A stretch of DNA of 64,000 nt from positions 1 to 64,000 of the forward strand of contig CALWKW010000002.1 in the NCBI GenBank assembly GCA_944381365.1, read 5' to 3'. Shown in pieces: positions 56,050 to 64,000 of the stretch (within the stretch, counting starts at the first letter, position 1; the number at the start of each line of letters is the position of its first letter). This DNA comes from an uncultured Christensenellaceae bacterium (GTDB lineage Bacteria > Bacillota > Clostridia > Christensenellales > UBA3700). The translations under genes and the position numbers were made by a program. Under the pieces are notes generated by a model. It worked only from the letters and a program-made list of their open reading frames with translations. It searched no databases and was not told where the DNA came from.

Positions 56050-58039
56050 ATTCTTCCTTTGACTCTATAATAATTCTTCTTTTCTTTGTCGTGGTTGTGA
56101 CAACCATCAAGGCAATTCCTATCAATACCATAGGGAAAATCGAGCTCAATGTAATAACCGCTATTCTGAATGTTTTGGCCTTCTCTAGATTGTTTGTAGT
56201 ATAATCCTGATACCACTCCTCAAGGCTTCCGCCTATTTCACTTACCTTTTCTACTCCGTACTTTTGTGCAAGTTCAAAAAACTCTTGGGCACTCGCTGAT
56301 TTTTTGTCGACATTAAGACTAGAGTCCATACATCTTGCGTACATAAGATTCATATAAATTCTTTCCACTCTTTCGTATGCCAATGCATCGTTTTTTACAT
56401 CCTGCATACCTTTTCTTATAAGAGCCACATACTCATTGAGAGTGGTCACGGCAAGATAATCGATTTGATGCTGCATGACATTGTCATAAAGGTCAAGATT
56501 TGCAGGCAAGAAATATGTAAGATCGCTCATTTTGTCGATATAATGAGCTACCTCATCGCTTGCTTCCTTATAAGCTACGACAAGATATTTTGCCATCAAT
56601 TTTTCTGTATCTATATCGCTGTCCCAAAGCTGTCTTGACAAAATATATGTTCTGAGTCTTGCCATCTCGTTTTCTTTTTCTCTGCTACCCTGATGGAATA
56701 CGCCCGTGACATTGTTTTCTATATAAAACTCGAGATTTGATTGTTGTACTCCGTAATTGGGATAAGGCATAAGAAGATGCTTAAAATCTACCACATAGTC
56801 CCATACCAAAATATTTTTTGCTATTTTACCCCAAGACTCTATCATTTTTTTACCTTGAGCAGATTGAGTATTGCCTCCTGTCGCCAAAGAATAGTTCTGA
56901 CTTGTCTCAATAGGAGCCACGACAATATTTACATTGTCTTCACAAGTCATGCCTTTAGGGACATCTTTGCAGAAAGTATAAGCCAAAGTGGAAATTATTT
57001 TGTCTTTATGCAAAGAAGCAAGTTTGTTGACAACAGGCAAAAGCGTACCCATCATGCTTCCCGTTTGCTTCAAAGTTTTTTTGCACAAATCGCATTGACA
57101 ATAATCGCCGTTGTCCAAAATAGAAAAGTCCCAATATTTTGCGTACGGATTTTTTTCTATCATAGCATTAAGGCTGTCATCGATAATCTTAAAAGCTTCT
57201 TCGTTTTGAGCAAAATATGAATAACACAACTGCGTCTTTTGTCTCTTTCCGTCTACCAAAGCAAAATACTCAGGGTTTGTATCAAAATATTTTTCGGGAT
57301 CTACAAACATGAATGCACTATGACACCAAGTTCCCCAACCTTTATGGATACCCTCGTTGGTTCCGTCTGCCTCTCGTCCGTTAAGACGCAATCTTTCATA
57401 CCAAGTATTTTGCAAAGATTCATATTGATATACGCTTCTCCACACTATGTCGGGATTGCTGACATAATCGAGTTTTTGAAGATAAAGCGTAGGGAAATAG
57501 GGAACATAATCAAAATTTTCTTCTATAAACATTACTTCGAGATTATCTTCAAAAAATCCGTAAATACCGTTTATATCCCCGTTGTAATCTCTGCCTTTTA
57601 TAAAAATTCTTTCGCCTTGGCTAAAAACTCGATATCCATCATTTTTCACATCATTTATAGATATATCCTGACTAAAACGAGTATTGCCTATTACAAAAGC
57701 TTTCTCAGGCAATTCTGACAAATCCTTGTCTTCATATATACTTATATCTGCCCCTGTCATCTTGGCAAAAATTTTTGCGAAATAATCAATATGCGGTCTT
57801 AGCTCAGAAGAATTATCAGAAGAAAAAATTATGCAAAAATCACTCTTGCCGTCTTTTGCAAGATTAATATCCTTGGGCTCAGCCATATTCTGAGCGACTT
57901 TTTCTTCGTCATAACTCAACTTGTCGCTTACGGTAAAACGCTCATATCCTTTTGCAGAAACGGTAATCGCCAAAGAAAGAACTGACACCAAGAATACTGA
58001 GATAATACAGCATACGACAATCACTACTTTTGTTTTCAT
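56036..58039 (-). CDS. DUF4838-type membrane-anchored protein
   Basis: 667 aa. An N-terminal signal or anchor (residues 5-27), a large outer domain, and a C-terminal TM helix (about 628-652) with a basic/acidic cytoplasmic tail. The outer domain has the layout of DUF4838 proteins: an N-terminal subdomain (about 60-170, VIGNTRFSQDI) as in GH20-linked proteins, then a TIM-barrel-like part with WGTWCHSAFMFVDPEKYF, and a paired-cysteine motif YCQCDLCKK. DUF4838 proteins are found with glycan-degrading enzymes; the reaction is not known. No ribosome binding site is seen, and an ideal promoter ends six bases before the ATG. Confidence 0.8.
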   Translation of the reverse strand: MKTKVVIVVCCIISVFLVSVLSLAITVSAKGYERFTVSDKLSYDEEKVAQNMAEPKDINLAKDGKSDFCIIFSSDNSSELRPHIDYFAKIFAKMTGADISIYEDKDLSELPEKAFVIGNTRFSQDISINDVKNDGYRVFSQGERIFIKGRDYNGDINGIYGFFEDNLEVMFIEENFDYVPYFPTLYLQKLDYVSNPDIVWRSVYQYESLQNTWYERLRLNGREADGTNEGIHKGWGTWCHSAFMFVDPEKYFDTNPEYFALVDGKRQKTQLCYSYFAQNEEAFKIIDDSLNAMIEKNPYAKYWDFSILDNGDYCQCDLCKKTLKQTGSMMGTLLPVVNKLASLHKDKIISTLAYTFCKDVPKGMTCEDNVNIVVAPIETSQNYSLATGGNTQSAQGKKMIESWGKIAKNILVWDYVVDFKHLLMPYPNYGVQQSNLEFYIENNVTGVFHQGSREKENEMARLRTYILSRQLWDSDIDTEKLMAKYLVVAYKEASDEVAHYIDKMSDLTYFLPANLDLYDNVMQHQIDYLAVTTLNEYVALIRKGMQDVKNDALAYERVERIYMNLMYARCMDSSLNVDKKSASAQEFFELAQKYGVEKVSEIGGSLEEWYQDYTTNNLEKAKTFRIAVITLSSIFPMVLIGIALMVVTTTTKKRRIIIESKEEYDKD

Positions 58040-58045
58040 AATTCG

Positions 58046-58074
58046 ATTATATCAAAAATAACATTATTATTCAA
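58046..58074 (-). promoter_or_regulatory. Promoter of the DUF4838 gene, apparently leaderless
   Basis: TTGAAT (58069-58074), 17 bases, TATAAT (58046-58051), then six bases (58040-58045) to the ATG. Confidence 0.6.
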
Positions 58075-58211
58075 TTATTTTGCCTTGCATAAAACTCAAA
58101 TTTTTATTACGCAACCATATCAATAAATTACACCCTATATATTTTTTTGTCAACCTATATTATATAAATATTAATCAATCATATAGATATCTATCTATAA
58201 TTGTATTTAAA

Positions 58212-58246
58212 AAACCAGAAAACCGCCCTTATCAGGCGGTTTTCCG
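58212..58246 (-). terminator. Terminator of the ABC exporter operon
   Basis: GAAAACCGCC, loop, GGCGGTTTTC; on the minus strand T-runs follow. It is about 175 bases after the stop. Confidence 0.75.
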
Positions 58247-58420
58247 GAAAGTTTATAAAAGGTCGTACATTATGAAACAGTCTGTTTGTTGACAAACAAA
58301 GAATATTTGCTCTATTTCTTTGTTTTACATATACATTCTAACATTTAAAACATCAAATTGCAATACCTTTGGGAAAATTTGATTTATAAAACTTAAATTT
58401 TCCTTAATTTTTACAAAAAT

Positions 58421-60658
58421 TTATTGTATATTTTCTTTTTTGCCTTGCTCGACATCGTCAATACTCATACCGAGGAATTGTGCATTGTAAAGCTCGGCAT
58501 AAAAACCGTTTTTCTCCAAAAGCTTTTCGTGAGTCCCCTGCTCGACAATGTCGCCGTCCTTTAATACAAGTATATTATCTGCATCTCTTATGGTGGACAA
58601 TCTATGAGCTATGACAAAACTTGTTCTGCCTTTTGTGAGTGAATTCATGGCTTGTTGGATAAGCATTTCCGTACGGGTATCTACAAGGCTTGTCGCTTCA
58701 TCGAGTATCATGATTTCAGAGTCCGCCAATATTGCTCTTGCGATTGTGAGAAGCTGTTTTTGACCTTGGGATATATTGCCTGCATCAGCATTTATGACAA
58801 AATTATATCCTTCGGGAAGTGTCTTGATAAAGTGGTCGGCACATGCTGTCTTTGCCGCTTGGATTACTTCTTCATCGGTTGCGTCCAGCCTTCCGTAGCG
58901 TATATTTTCCATGATAGTGCCGTTGTAGAGCCAAGTATCCTGCAATACCATGCCTATATGCTCTCTCAATCCTTCTCTCGAAAAATCTTTTATATCTATG
59001 CCGTCAATCGTGATTTTGCCGTCATTGATATCATAAAATCTCATCAAAAGTTTGACAAGAGTGGTTTTGCCGGCACCTGTCGGTCCTACGATAGCGATAC
59101 GCTGACCGCTTTTTATGTGACTTGTAAAATCTTTGATGATTATCTTGTCTTCATCATAGCCGAATTTGACATTCTCAAAACTTACATCGCCTTTGACCTT
59201 TTCCAAATTAAGCTGTCCGCTTTCTTTTTCTTCTTCCTCTTCCAAGAATCTGAATACTCTTTCTGCTGCGGCAACTGTCGATTGGAAGGTATTTGCTACG
59301 CTCGCAAGCTGAGTGATAGGCTGATTGAATTGTCTTACATATTGAACGAAAGACTGAATGTTGCCCACACCCAAACTTCCGTTGACGACAAGATATCCGC
59401 CCAATACGCAAACAGCTACATATCCGAGGTTTCCCACAGCTTTTGCAGAAGGCTGCATTAGTCCCGAGAAGAATTGCGAGCTCCAAGCAGATTTATACAA
59501 TTCGTCATTGTATTTATTAAACTGCTCTACGCTCATCTCCTCGCCGTTGAAGAGTTTTACCACATTATGTCCTGAAAACATTTCTTCTATCTGACCATTT
59601 ACATGTCCGAGATATTGCTGCTGTCTCATGAAATATTTTTGCGAACTTTTTATGATTATGCTTGCTATTATCATGAGAAGCGGTACGCTTACCACGGCGA
59701 TTAAAGTCATAATAGGGCTTATCTTGAGCATCATTATCAATACGCCTATTACGGTAGTGACAGATGTCAAAAGCTGCGACAAGCTCTGATTGAGCGATGT
59801 CGATATGGTATCTATATCATTTGTAATAAGGCTCATTACTTCGCCGTTTGTAGTCTTGTCATAGAATTTCAAAGGCAAAGTATCGATTTTTTCGTTGAGG
59901 TCTTTTCTGAATCTGTAAGACACCTTTTGCGATACACCCGACAACAAGAATCCCTGAGCATAAGACATTATACCGCTTGCAAGCACGAGTATCATGAGTT
60001 TTATCATAATATTTGCTATCTTGTCGCCGTCTACTTGAGGAGTGGTAGTCATGGATATCTCTCTTACAGCATCTCTGTAAGTCTCTGGAATTTTTGATAT
60101 GACAGCTTCATTGCCCAATATATCTATAAATTCGCCTAAAGTATTCGCTTCTCTCGATGCCTGAGCAAGTTTTCTGAAAGTGACGGTATCTATTTCTTCA
60201 GGCAAAGACAAAATCATCTCTCTGTCCTCGTCTGTCATGGATTTTACTATCATTGCGATACTTTCATCGACATTTTCAAGTTCGTCCTCATCCATTCTCG
60301 CAATGTTTTTCATATCGCCTATCGTCAAAGGACCGGCTTTGTCAAACATAGCAAGAGTATCTTCGTCAAAATTAAGATTTGTCACTACATTTTTATAGAC
60401 GGTTTTTTGCATTACGCCTACTACCAAAGTATCGGTAGCATTTCCCAATATGTCAGGCAAAGTGATGGTAGCAATTACTCCGCCGATAGCAAGTATAAAA
60501 GCTACTATCATTACTATGAGATCTTTTCTCATATACTTCAAAAGTTTTTTTATAGTGCCTTTAAAGTCTTTTGCCTTTTCAAAGTTCATTGCCACGCCGT
60601 GTCTTCCGCCGCCCATAGGACCTTTCGGCATATTATTTCGAGGAGTATTCTTATTCAT
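58421..60658 (-). CDS. Heterodimeric ABC exporter subunit with intact ATPase site
   Basis: 745 aa from the ATG at 60658, which overlaps the partner stop by four bases (ATGA) and follows GGAGGAGG; the frame is open 19 codons further. The membrane domain has six helices, but between the first and second helix is an extra outer segment of about 140 residues (about 75-215), mainly acidic and helical. The ATPase domain has Walker A GPTGAGKTTL, signature ISQGQKQLL, Walker B IMILDEATSLVD with the catalytic Glu, and switch HRL. It is like the TM288/BmrD side of heterodimeric exporters; the substrate is unknown. Confidence 0.9.
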   Translation of the reverse strand: MNKNTPRNNMPKGPMGGGRHGVAMNFEKAKDFKGTIKKLLKYMRKDLIVMIVAFILAIGGVIATITLPDILGNATDTLVVGVMQKTVYKNVVTNLNFDEDTLAMFDKAGPLTIGDMKNIARMDEDELENVDESIAMIVKSMTDEDREMILSLPEEIDTVTFRKLAQASREANTLGEFIDILGNEAVISKIPETYRDAVREISMTTTPQVDGDKIANIMIKLMILVLASGIMSYAQGFLLSGVSQKVSYRFRKDLNEKIDTLPLKFYDKTTNGEVMSLITNDIDTISTSLNQSLSQLLTSVTTVIGVLIMMLKISPIMTLIAVVSVPLLMIIASIIIKSSQKYFMRQQQYLGHVNGQIEEMFSGHNVVKLFNGEEMSVEQFNKYNDELYKSAWSSQFFSGLMQPSAKAVGNLGYVAVCVLGGYLVVNGSLGVGNIQSFVQYVRQFNQPITQLASVANTFQSTVAAAERVFRFLEEEEEKESGQLNLEKVKGDVSFENVKFGYDEDKIIIKDFTSHIKSGQRIAIVGPTGAGKTTLVKLLMRFYDINDGKITIDGIDIKDFSREGLREHIGMVLQDTWLYNGTIMENIRYGRLDATDEEVIQAAKTACADHFIKTLPEGYNFVINADAGNISQGQKQLLTIARAILADSEIMILDEATSLVDTRTEMLIQQAMNSLTKGRTSFVIAHRLSTIRDADNILVLKDGDIVEQGTHEKLLEKNGFYAELYNAQFLGMSIDDVEQGKKENIQ

Positions 60659-62394
60659 AGTCCCAATTCCTCCTCCGACAACTGCGATTTTGCAATATCG
60701 AGATAAGTACTGCAATTTTTGAGCAAGTCTTCGTGTTTTCCCATGCCTACGATTTTTCCTTCGTCAAGCACGATAATTCTGTCTGCATTCTTTATTGTGC
60801 CCACTCTTTGAGCGACAATGATGACGGTTGCGTCTGCCATTTCTTCATTGAGTGCCATTCTGAGCTTTGCGTCCGTCTTGAAGTCCAATGCAGAAAACGA
60901 GTCGTCAAAAATATATATCGGAGCATTTTTGCTCAAAGCTCTTGCTATGGCAAGTCTTTGTTTTTGTCCGCCCGATACATTGCTTCCGCCCTGAGCGATT
61001 TCTCTCTTGTATCCCTCTTCAGAAGAATTGATAAATTCTTCGGCTTGTGCGATTCTGCTTGCTTTTTGCATTTCTTCTTGATTTATTTGAGTCTTTCCGT
61101 ACTCTATATTTGATTCGATAGTGCCTGAAAACAATGTGTTTTTTTGAGGTACAAAACCGATATTATTTCTCAAATCCTTGAGATTTATATCTTTGACATT
61201 TATCCCATCAATGCTTACGCTTCCGCTAGAAACATCCATAAGTCTAGGAATAAGATTGATGATAGTGGATTTACCGCTTCCCGTACTTCCTATCAAAGCC
61301 GTGACCTCTCCGCTTTTTGCCTCAAAGCTAATTCCTTCGACAGCGGGCACTCCGCCTCCATAACTATAACTTACATTGTCGAATTTGATATCGCCTTTGA
61401 ATCTCACACCGCTCGGAGTCTGTTTGTCCTCTTTGTTTGTGATAGACACCGGCATAGAAAGCACTTCTCCTACTCTGTTTATGGAGACAATAGCTCTCGG
61501 AAGGACAATAAAAATCATCGATATCATCATAAAGGACATTATGATATGAAGTGCGTATTGCATAAATGCCATCATATTTGATATCTGATTGATATCTTCT
61601 ACCTTTGCTGCAAAAATCCATATTACAGCAATCATCACGCCGTTCATGACAATGGTCATGACAGGCATGAGAATAGCCATTAGCCTTGTAGTAAACAAAG
61701 CTGTCTTTGTAAGGTCCTTGTTGGCATTGTCAAATCTCTCTTCTTCGTGTTTTTGAGTATTGAAAGCACGAATGACAAGCATGCCGTTGAGTTCGTCTCC
61801 GGCAATCTGATTTACCTTGTCGATTTGCTTTTGCATTTTCATGTATTTGGGCTGTACGATAGTCAATGCAATAACAATGAGCACTACCACGACTGCGATA
61901 GCACCTACAATTACAAAAGCCAACGCATTGATACCGCTTGAAAACTGAATGGCTTTTATCGTACCGCCAATACCCATAATGGGGGCAAACATAATCATTC
62001 TTAAAAAGATGTATGTCAACATCTGAATCTGCGTAATATCGTTGGTACATCTTGTGATGAGTGAGGAAACAGAAAATTTATTATACTCTTCATTTGCAAA
62101 GTCCATGACTTTTGCAAACATATCGCTTCTTAAATCTCTACTCATTCTCGCACTTGCTTTTGACGCAAAGTATCCCACAAATACCGAGCATACGCAAGCA
62201 ACAAGCGTAATAACCAGCATTCGCCAGCCATAACTCCAAACCATGCTCATATCCGATTTTCCGATACCTTCGCTTACGAGTCCCGACATATAACTAGGAA
62301 GCTGCAACTCGCAGATAGCTTCCAATGTGAGAAAAAGAAGTGAAGCAAATATAAGATGAGCATATTTTTTATAATACTTAAAAACAGCTTTCAA
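60655..62394 (-). CDS. Heterodimeric ABC exporter subunit with degenerate ATPase site
   Basis: 579 aa. Six-helix membrane domain, then the ATPase domain: Walker A GSTGSGKSTI, signature VSGGQKQRLA, Walker B IYIFDDSFSALD, where Asp stands in place of the catalytic Glu, and QRVGT in the switch position (the His is replaced by Gln). These changes mark the non-hydrolysing half, as in TM287/BmrC. The frame opens with TTG at 62415, but a second TTG at 62394 has GGAGAG five bases before it and is the likelier start. First gene of the pair, behind a palindromic promoter. Confidence 0.9.
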   Translation of the reverse strand: MKAVFKYYKKYAHLIFASLLFLTLEAICELQLPSYMSGLVSEGIGKSDMSMVWSYGWRMLVITLVACVCSVFVGYFASKASARMSRDLRSDMFAKVMDFANEEYNKFSVSSLITRCTNDITQIQMLTYIFLRMIMFAPIMGIGGTIKAIQFSSGINALAFVIVGAIAVVVVLIVIALTIVQPKYMKMQKQIDKVNQIAGDELNGMLVIRAFNTQKHEEERFDNANKDLTKTALFTTRLMAILMPVMTIVMNGVMIAVIWIFAAKVEDINQISNMMAFMQYALHIIMSFMMISMIFIVLPRAIVSINRVGEVLSMPVSITNKEDKQTPSGVRFKGDIKFDNVSYSYGGGVPAVEGISFEAKSGEVTALIGSTGSGKSTIINLIPRLMDVSSGSVSIDGINVKDINLKDLRNNIGFVPQKNTLFSGTIESNIEYGKTQINQEEMQKASRIAQAEEFINSSEEGYKREIAQGGSNVSGGQKQRLAIARALSKNAPIYIFDDSFSALDFKTDAKLRMALNEEMADATVIIVAQRVGTIKNADRIIVLDEGKIVGMGKHEDLLKNCSTYLDIAKSQLSEEELGL

Positions 62395-62425
62395 TTTATC
62401 TCTCCAAAATATCAATAATATTTTT

Positions 62426-62454
62426 ATTGTATATTATGCAATAATATAAGTCAA
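62426..62454 (-). promoter_or_regulatory. ABC exporter promoter with palindromic operator
   Basis: TTGACT (62449-62454), 17 bases, TACAAT (62426-62431). The spacer is a palindrome with eight-base arms, TATATTAT-GCA-ATAATATA (62430-62448), as expected for a MarR- or GntR-type dimer. Confidence 0.5.
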
Positions 62455-62694
62455 TGTTAGTGCAAAACAATCTTAATATTTTTCATTCTTTAAACTTTAA
62501 ATTTAACTATACCTTATTATAATTACTTCATAAGTATTGCCACAATCATTAAAAAAACTCAATGTTTTTAAGACCTTTATAATTTTATATATTTAGGCTT
62601 ATCTTATATTATTCATAAAAATCATATTAACATATAAAATATAATTCCAATTATAATATCTCTATAACCACCTTCGCTCGACAAAATTGGTTGA
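62455..62694. other. AT-rich intergenic stretch
   Basis: Between the exporter promoter and the ribosomal protein terminator. Besides one short inverted repeat (AACCA 62666-62670 with TGGTT 62688-62692) nothing stands out. Confidence 0.4.
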
Positions 62695-62731
62695 TAAAAA
62701 AACAAGTACCCCGAAAACGAGGTACTTGTAA
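62695..62731 (-). terminator. Terminator of the rplM-rpsI operon
   Basis: ACAAGTACC, loop, GGTACTTGT; on the minus strand seven T follow. Confidence 0.85.
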
Positions 62732-62758
62732 TAATTCGTTTGATAGCAACCGAGCCGA

Positions 62759-63172
62759 TTATCTCTTGCTGAACTGAGGAGCTCTTCTTGCCTTCTTGAG
62801 ACCGTATTTCTTTCTTTCCTTTGCTCTGGGATCTCTTGTGAGGAAACCTGCTTTCTTCAAAGCTGCCTTTGTCTCTTCATCAGCGAGAACCAATGCTCTG
62901 GAAATACCGTGTCTGATAGCACCGGCCTGACCTGTAAAACCACCGCCCTGTACATTTACGACAACATCATACTTTGCAGTAGAATTTGTCAAATCAAGGG
63001 GTTGACGAACGATTTGCTTGAGTGTATCAAGACCGAAGTATTCATCGATACTTCTCTTGTTGATAGTAATAACACCACTGCCATCAGGGATAAGTCTAAC
63101 TCTGGCAATAGCCTTCTTTCTTCTACCTGTTCCCCAGAACTGAACCTTTTTCTTAGTCTTCTTAGTAGCCAT
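62759..63172 (-). CDS. rpsI: Ribosomal protein S9
   Basis: 137 aa, small-subunit protein whose C-terminal tail reaches the P-site tRNA. Seen: [22 protein letters not shown] at the N terminus, [46 protein letters not shown] at the C terminus. The first residues (MATKKTKKK) are a longer basic lead than in many S9 proteins. AAGGAG precedes the ATG. It starts 17 bases after rplM, the standard pair. Confidence 0.97.
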   Translation of the reverse strand: MATKKTKKKVQFWGTGRRKKAIARVRLIPDGSGVITINKRSIDEYFGLDTLKQIVRQPLDLTNSTAKYDVVVNVQGGGFTGQAGAIRHGISRALVLADEETKAALKKAGFLTRDPRAKERKKYGLKKARRAPQFSKR

Positions 63173-63189
63173 ATATCATACACTCCTTA

Positions 63190-63621
63190 TTAGAATTTAA
63201 GTTCTTTGGGTTGTTGAGCTTCATGATTATGCTCAGCACCTGCATAACAACGCAACTTTGTGAGTTGTTTTCTGCCAAGAGAGTTTTTGGGAAGCATGCC
63301 TTTTACTGCCAACATAACAGCTTTTTCAGGCTTTTCTGCCATCAACTTCTTGTATTGAACTTCCTTGAGACCGCCTACATAACCTGTGTGGTGTACATAA
63401 AACTTCTTCTCAAGTTTTTTACCTGTCAAACGAACCTTTGCACAATTTATAACGATAACGAAATCACCCGTATCAACATTGGGTGTAAAAGTAGGCTTAT
63501 TCTTTCCTCTGAGCACATTTGCTACATTGCTTGCCAATCTACCCAAAACGAGATCGGTAGCGTCAACAACATACCATTCTTTCTTGATGTCCTCAGGTTT
63601 TGCCATATATGTCTTATTCAC
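63190..63621 (-). CDS. rplM: Ribosomal protein L13
   Basis: 143 aa, large-subunit protein, early in 50S assembly. Seen: [32 protein letters not shown]-like [49 protein letters not shown]. The start is GTG at 63621 with GGAGGG eight bases before, giving [11 protein letters not shown] as in relatives; the ATG at residue 6 would remove conserved residues. A promoter and leader lie upstream. Confidence 0.97.
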   Translation of the reverse strand: MNKTYMAKPEDIKKEWYVVDATDLVLGRLASNVANVLRGKNKPTFTPNVDTGDFVIVINCAKVRLTGKKLEKKFYVHHTGYVGGLKEVQYKKLMAEKPEKAVMLAVKGMLPKNSLGRKQLTKLRCYAGAEHNHEAQQPKELKF

Positions 63622-63654
63622 GGATAAAACCCTCCAAAAATTTTATAAATTTGT

Positions 63655-63687
63655 ATATATCTCCGAGGGGCTAGTTCTTTGATATAT
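63655..63687 (-). promoter_or_regulatory. Hairpin in the rplM leader
   Basis: ATATATC (63655-63661) and GATATAT (63681-63687) can pair around a loop with GAGGGGCTAG. L13 leaders with autoregulatory folds are known in Firmicutes; this one is not a confident match to that family. Confidence 0.35.
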
Positions 63688-63703
63688 TTTTTCTTGCCTA
63701 GAT

Positions 63704-63732
63704 ATTTTAATAAAAAGCATAGAGAATGTCAA
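63704..63732 (-). promoter_or_regulatory. rplM-rpsI promoter
   Basis: TTGACA (63727-63732), 17 bases, TAAAAT (63704-63709), giving an untranslated leader of about 75 bases. Confidence 0.65.
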
Positions 63733-63781
63733 ACATTTTTAACCATTTTTTATATTTTTTTAGAAAAACTTACTTATTATC

Positions 63782-63822
63782 CAAAAAAATGCCGCAAGAC
63801 AGCCTTCTGACTGCCTTGCGAA
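63782..63822 (-). terminator. Terminator of the cation antiporter gene
   Basis: On the minus strand CGCAAGGCAG, loop, CTGTCTTGCG, then ATTTTTTT. Confidence 0.8.
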
Positions 63823-63843
63823 ATTTATGTCAGTTTTTAAAAT

Positions 63844-64000
63844 TTAGTTGAACATTACATCTTTTGCCACAAGCCAAGCAAAATATGCCGCATATATCAC
63901 AAGCATAGTTATGCCGCCTGCTCTTTTGAGCTTTTTGTCTTTTGTCAATATGATGCAAAGGAACAATATGACAGCCGCACCGATAGCGAGTATATTGTCA
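63844..64000 (-). CDS. C-terminal end of a sodium/calcium antiporter-like protein (partial)
   Basis: Only the last 51 codons are in the window, read from the sequence; the gene continues beyond 64000. The translation has a hydrophobic helix (LAIGAAVILFLCIIL), a basic loop TKDKKLKRAGG, and a last helix ITMLVIYAAYFAWLV. The pattern of a basic loop, a Gly and Y-AAYFAW is what the end of CaxA/YrbG-type calcium:sodium antiporters looks like. It cannot be confirmed from this fragment. Confidence 0.6.
   Translation of the reverse strand, partial: DNILAIGAAVILFLCIILTKDKKLKRAGGITMLVIYAAYFAWLVAKDVMFN

Larger units (their letters stand above)
58040..58420. other. Intergenic region between DUF4838 gene and ABC exporter
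   Basis: Holds the leaderless promoter (58046-58074), the terminator of the ABC exporter operon (58212-58246) and an AT-rich 3' untranslated stretch. No small gene is convincing. Confidence 0.45.

Overview
The window is AT-rich bacterial chromosome that looks like a Clostridia-type member of the Bacillota, probably an uncultivated gut or animal-associated lineage. Evidence: spore-maturation genes spmA-spmB, Gram-positive style ribosome binding sites, sigma-A promoters (TTGACA, 17 bases, TATAAT), an FMN riboswitch ahead of an ECF vitamin transporter subunit, and several lipobox-bearing surface proteins with Ig-like, InlB-like and GLUG-like repeats. There is no prophage, insertion sequence or CRISPR array. 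The lineage is inferred, not proven.

Left part (1-16 kb): a strong leftward promoter and leader at the edge (possibly an rRNA operon), mnmA, a small membrane protein, a solitary DUF262-HNH protein beside tRNA-Arg(CCG), an SGNH hydrolase, an FMN riboswitch with terminator controlling an ECF riboflavin-type S component and a pyridoxal-kinase-like gene, tRNA-Val, an anchored sialidase-like protein, yqeY with a DUF1349 gene, spmA-spmB, an HtrA-like lipoprotein protease, and the iron operon feoA-feoB-small Cys-rich protein behind a promoter carrying two dyads.

Middle (16-46 kb): two very large, translationally coupled surface proteins; a glycerol-3-phosphate oxidation operon (GlpA-like, GlpB-like, and one ORF fusing DUF1667 to full-length glycerol kinase); archaeal-type phosphoglycerate mutase with an anchored protein; a two-component system behind an unrecognised structured leader RNA with a terminator; tRNA-Arg(ACG); an ABC-2 exporter in line with an InlB-repeat lipoprotein; an XRE-DUF1648 membrane regulator; a GMP synthetase whose glutaminase domain is gutted; and a GLUG-repeat lipoprotein.

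Right part (46-64 kb): a small XRE regulator followed by a GH3 beta-glucosidase with a palindrome in its promoter, a membrane protein with a histone-H1-like tail, glutamate dehydrogenase, a HAD phosphatase, an alanine racemase/D-amino-acid transaminase pair, a DUF4838 surface protein with DUF1653, a heterodimeric ABC exporter, rplM-rpsI, and the 3' end of a cation antiporter gene.

The points most worth following up are the candidate riboswitch-like leader before the two-component system (34197-34298), three genes that look leaderless with ideal promoters (mnmA, the HAD gene, the DUF4838 gene), the DUF1667-GlpK fusion, the glutaminase-less GuaA, and the FMN riboswitch that appears to control a B6-type kinase.
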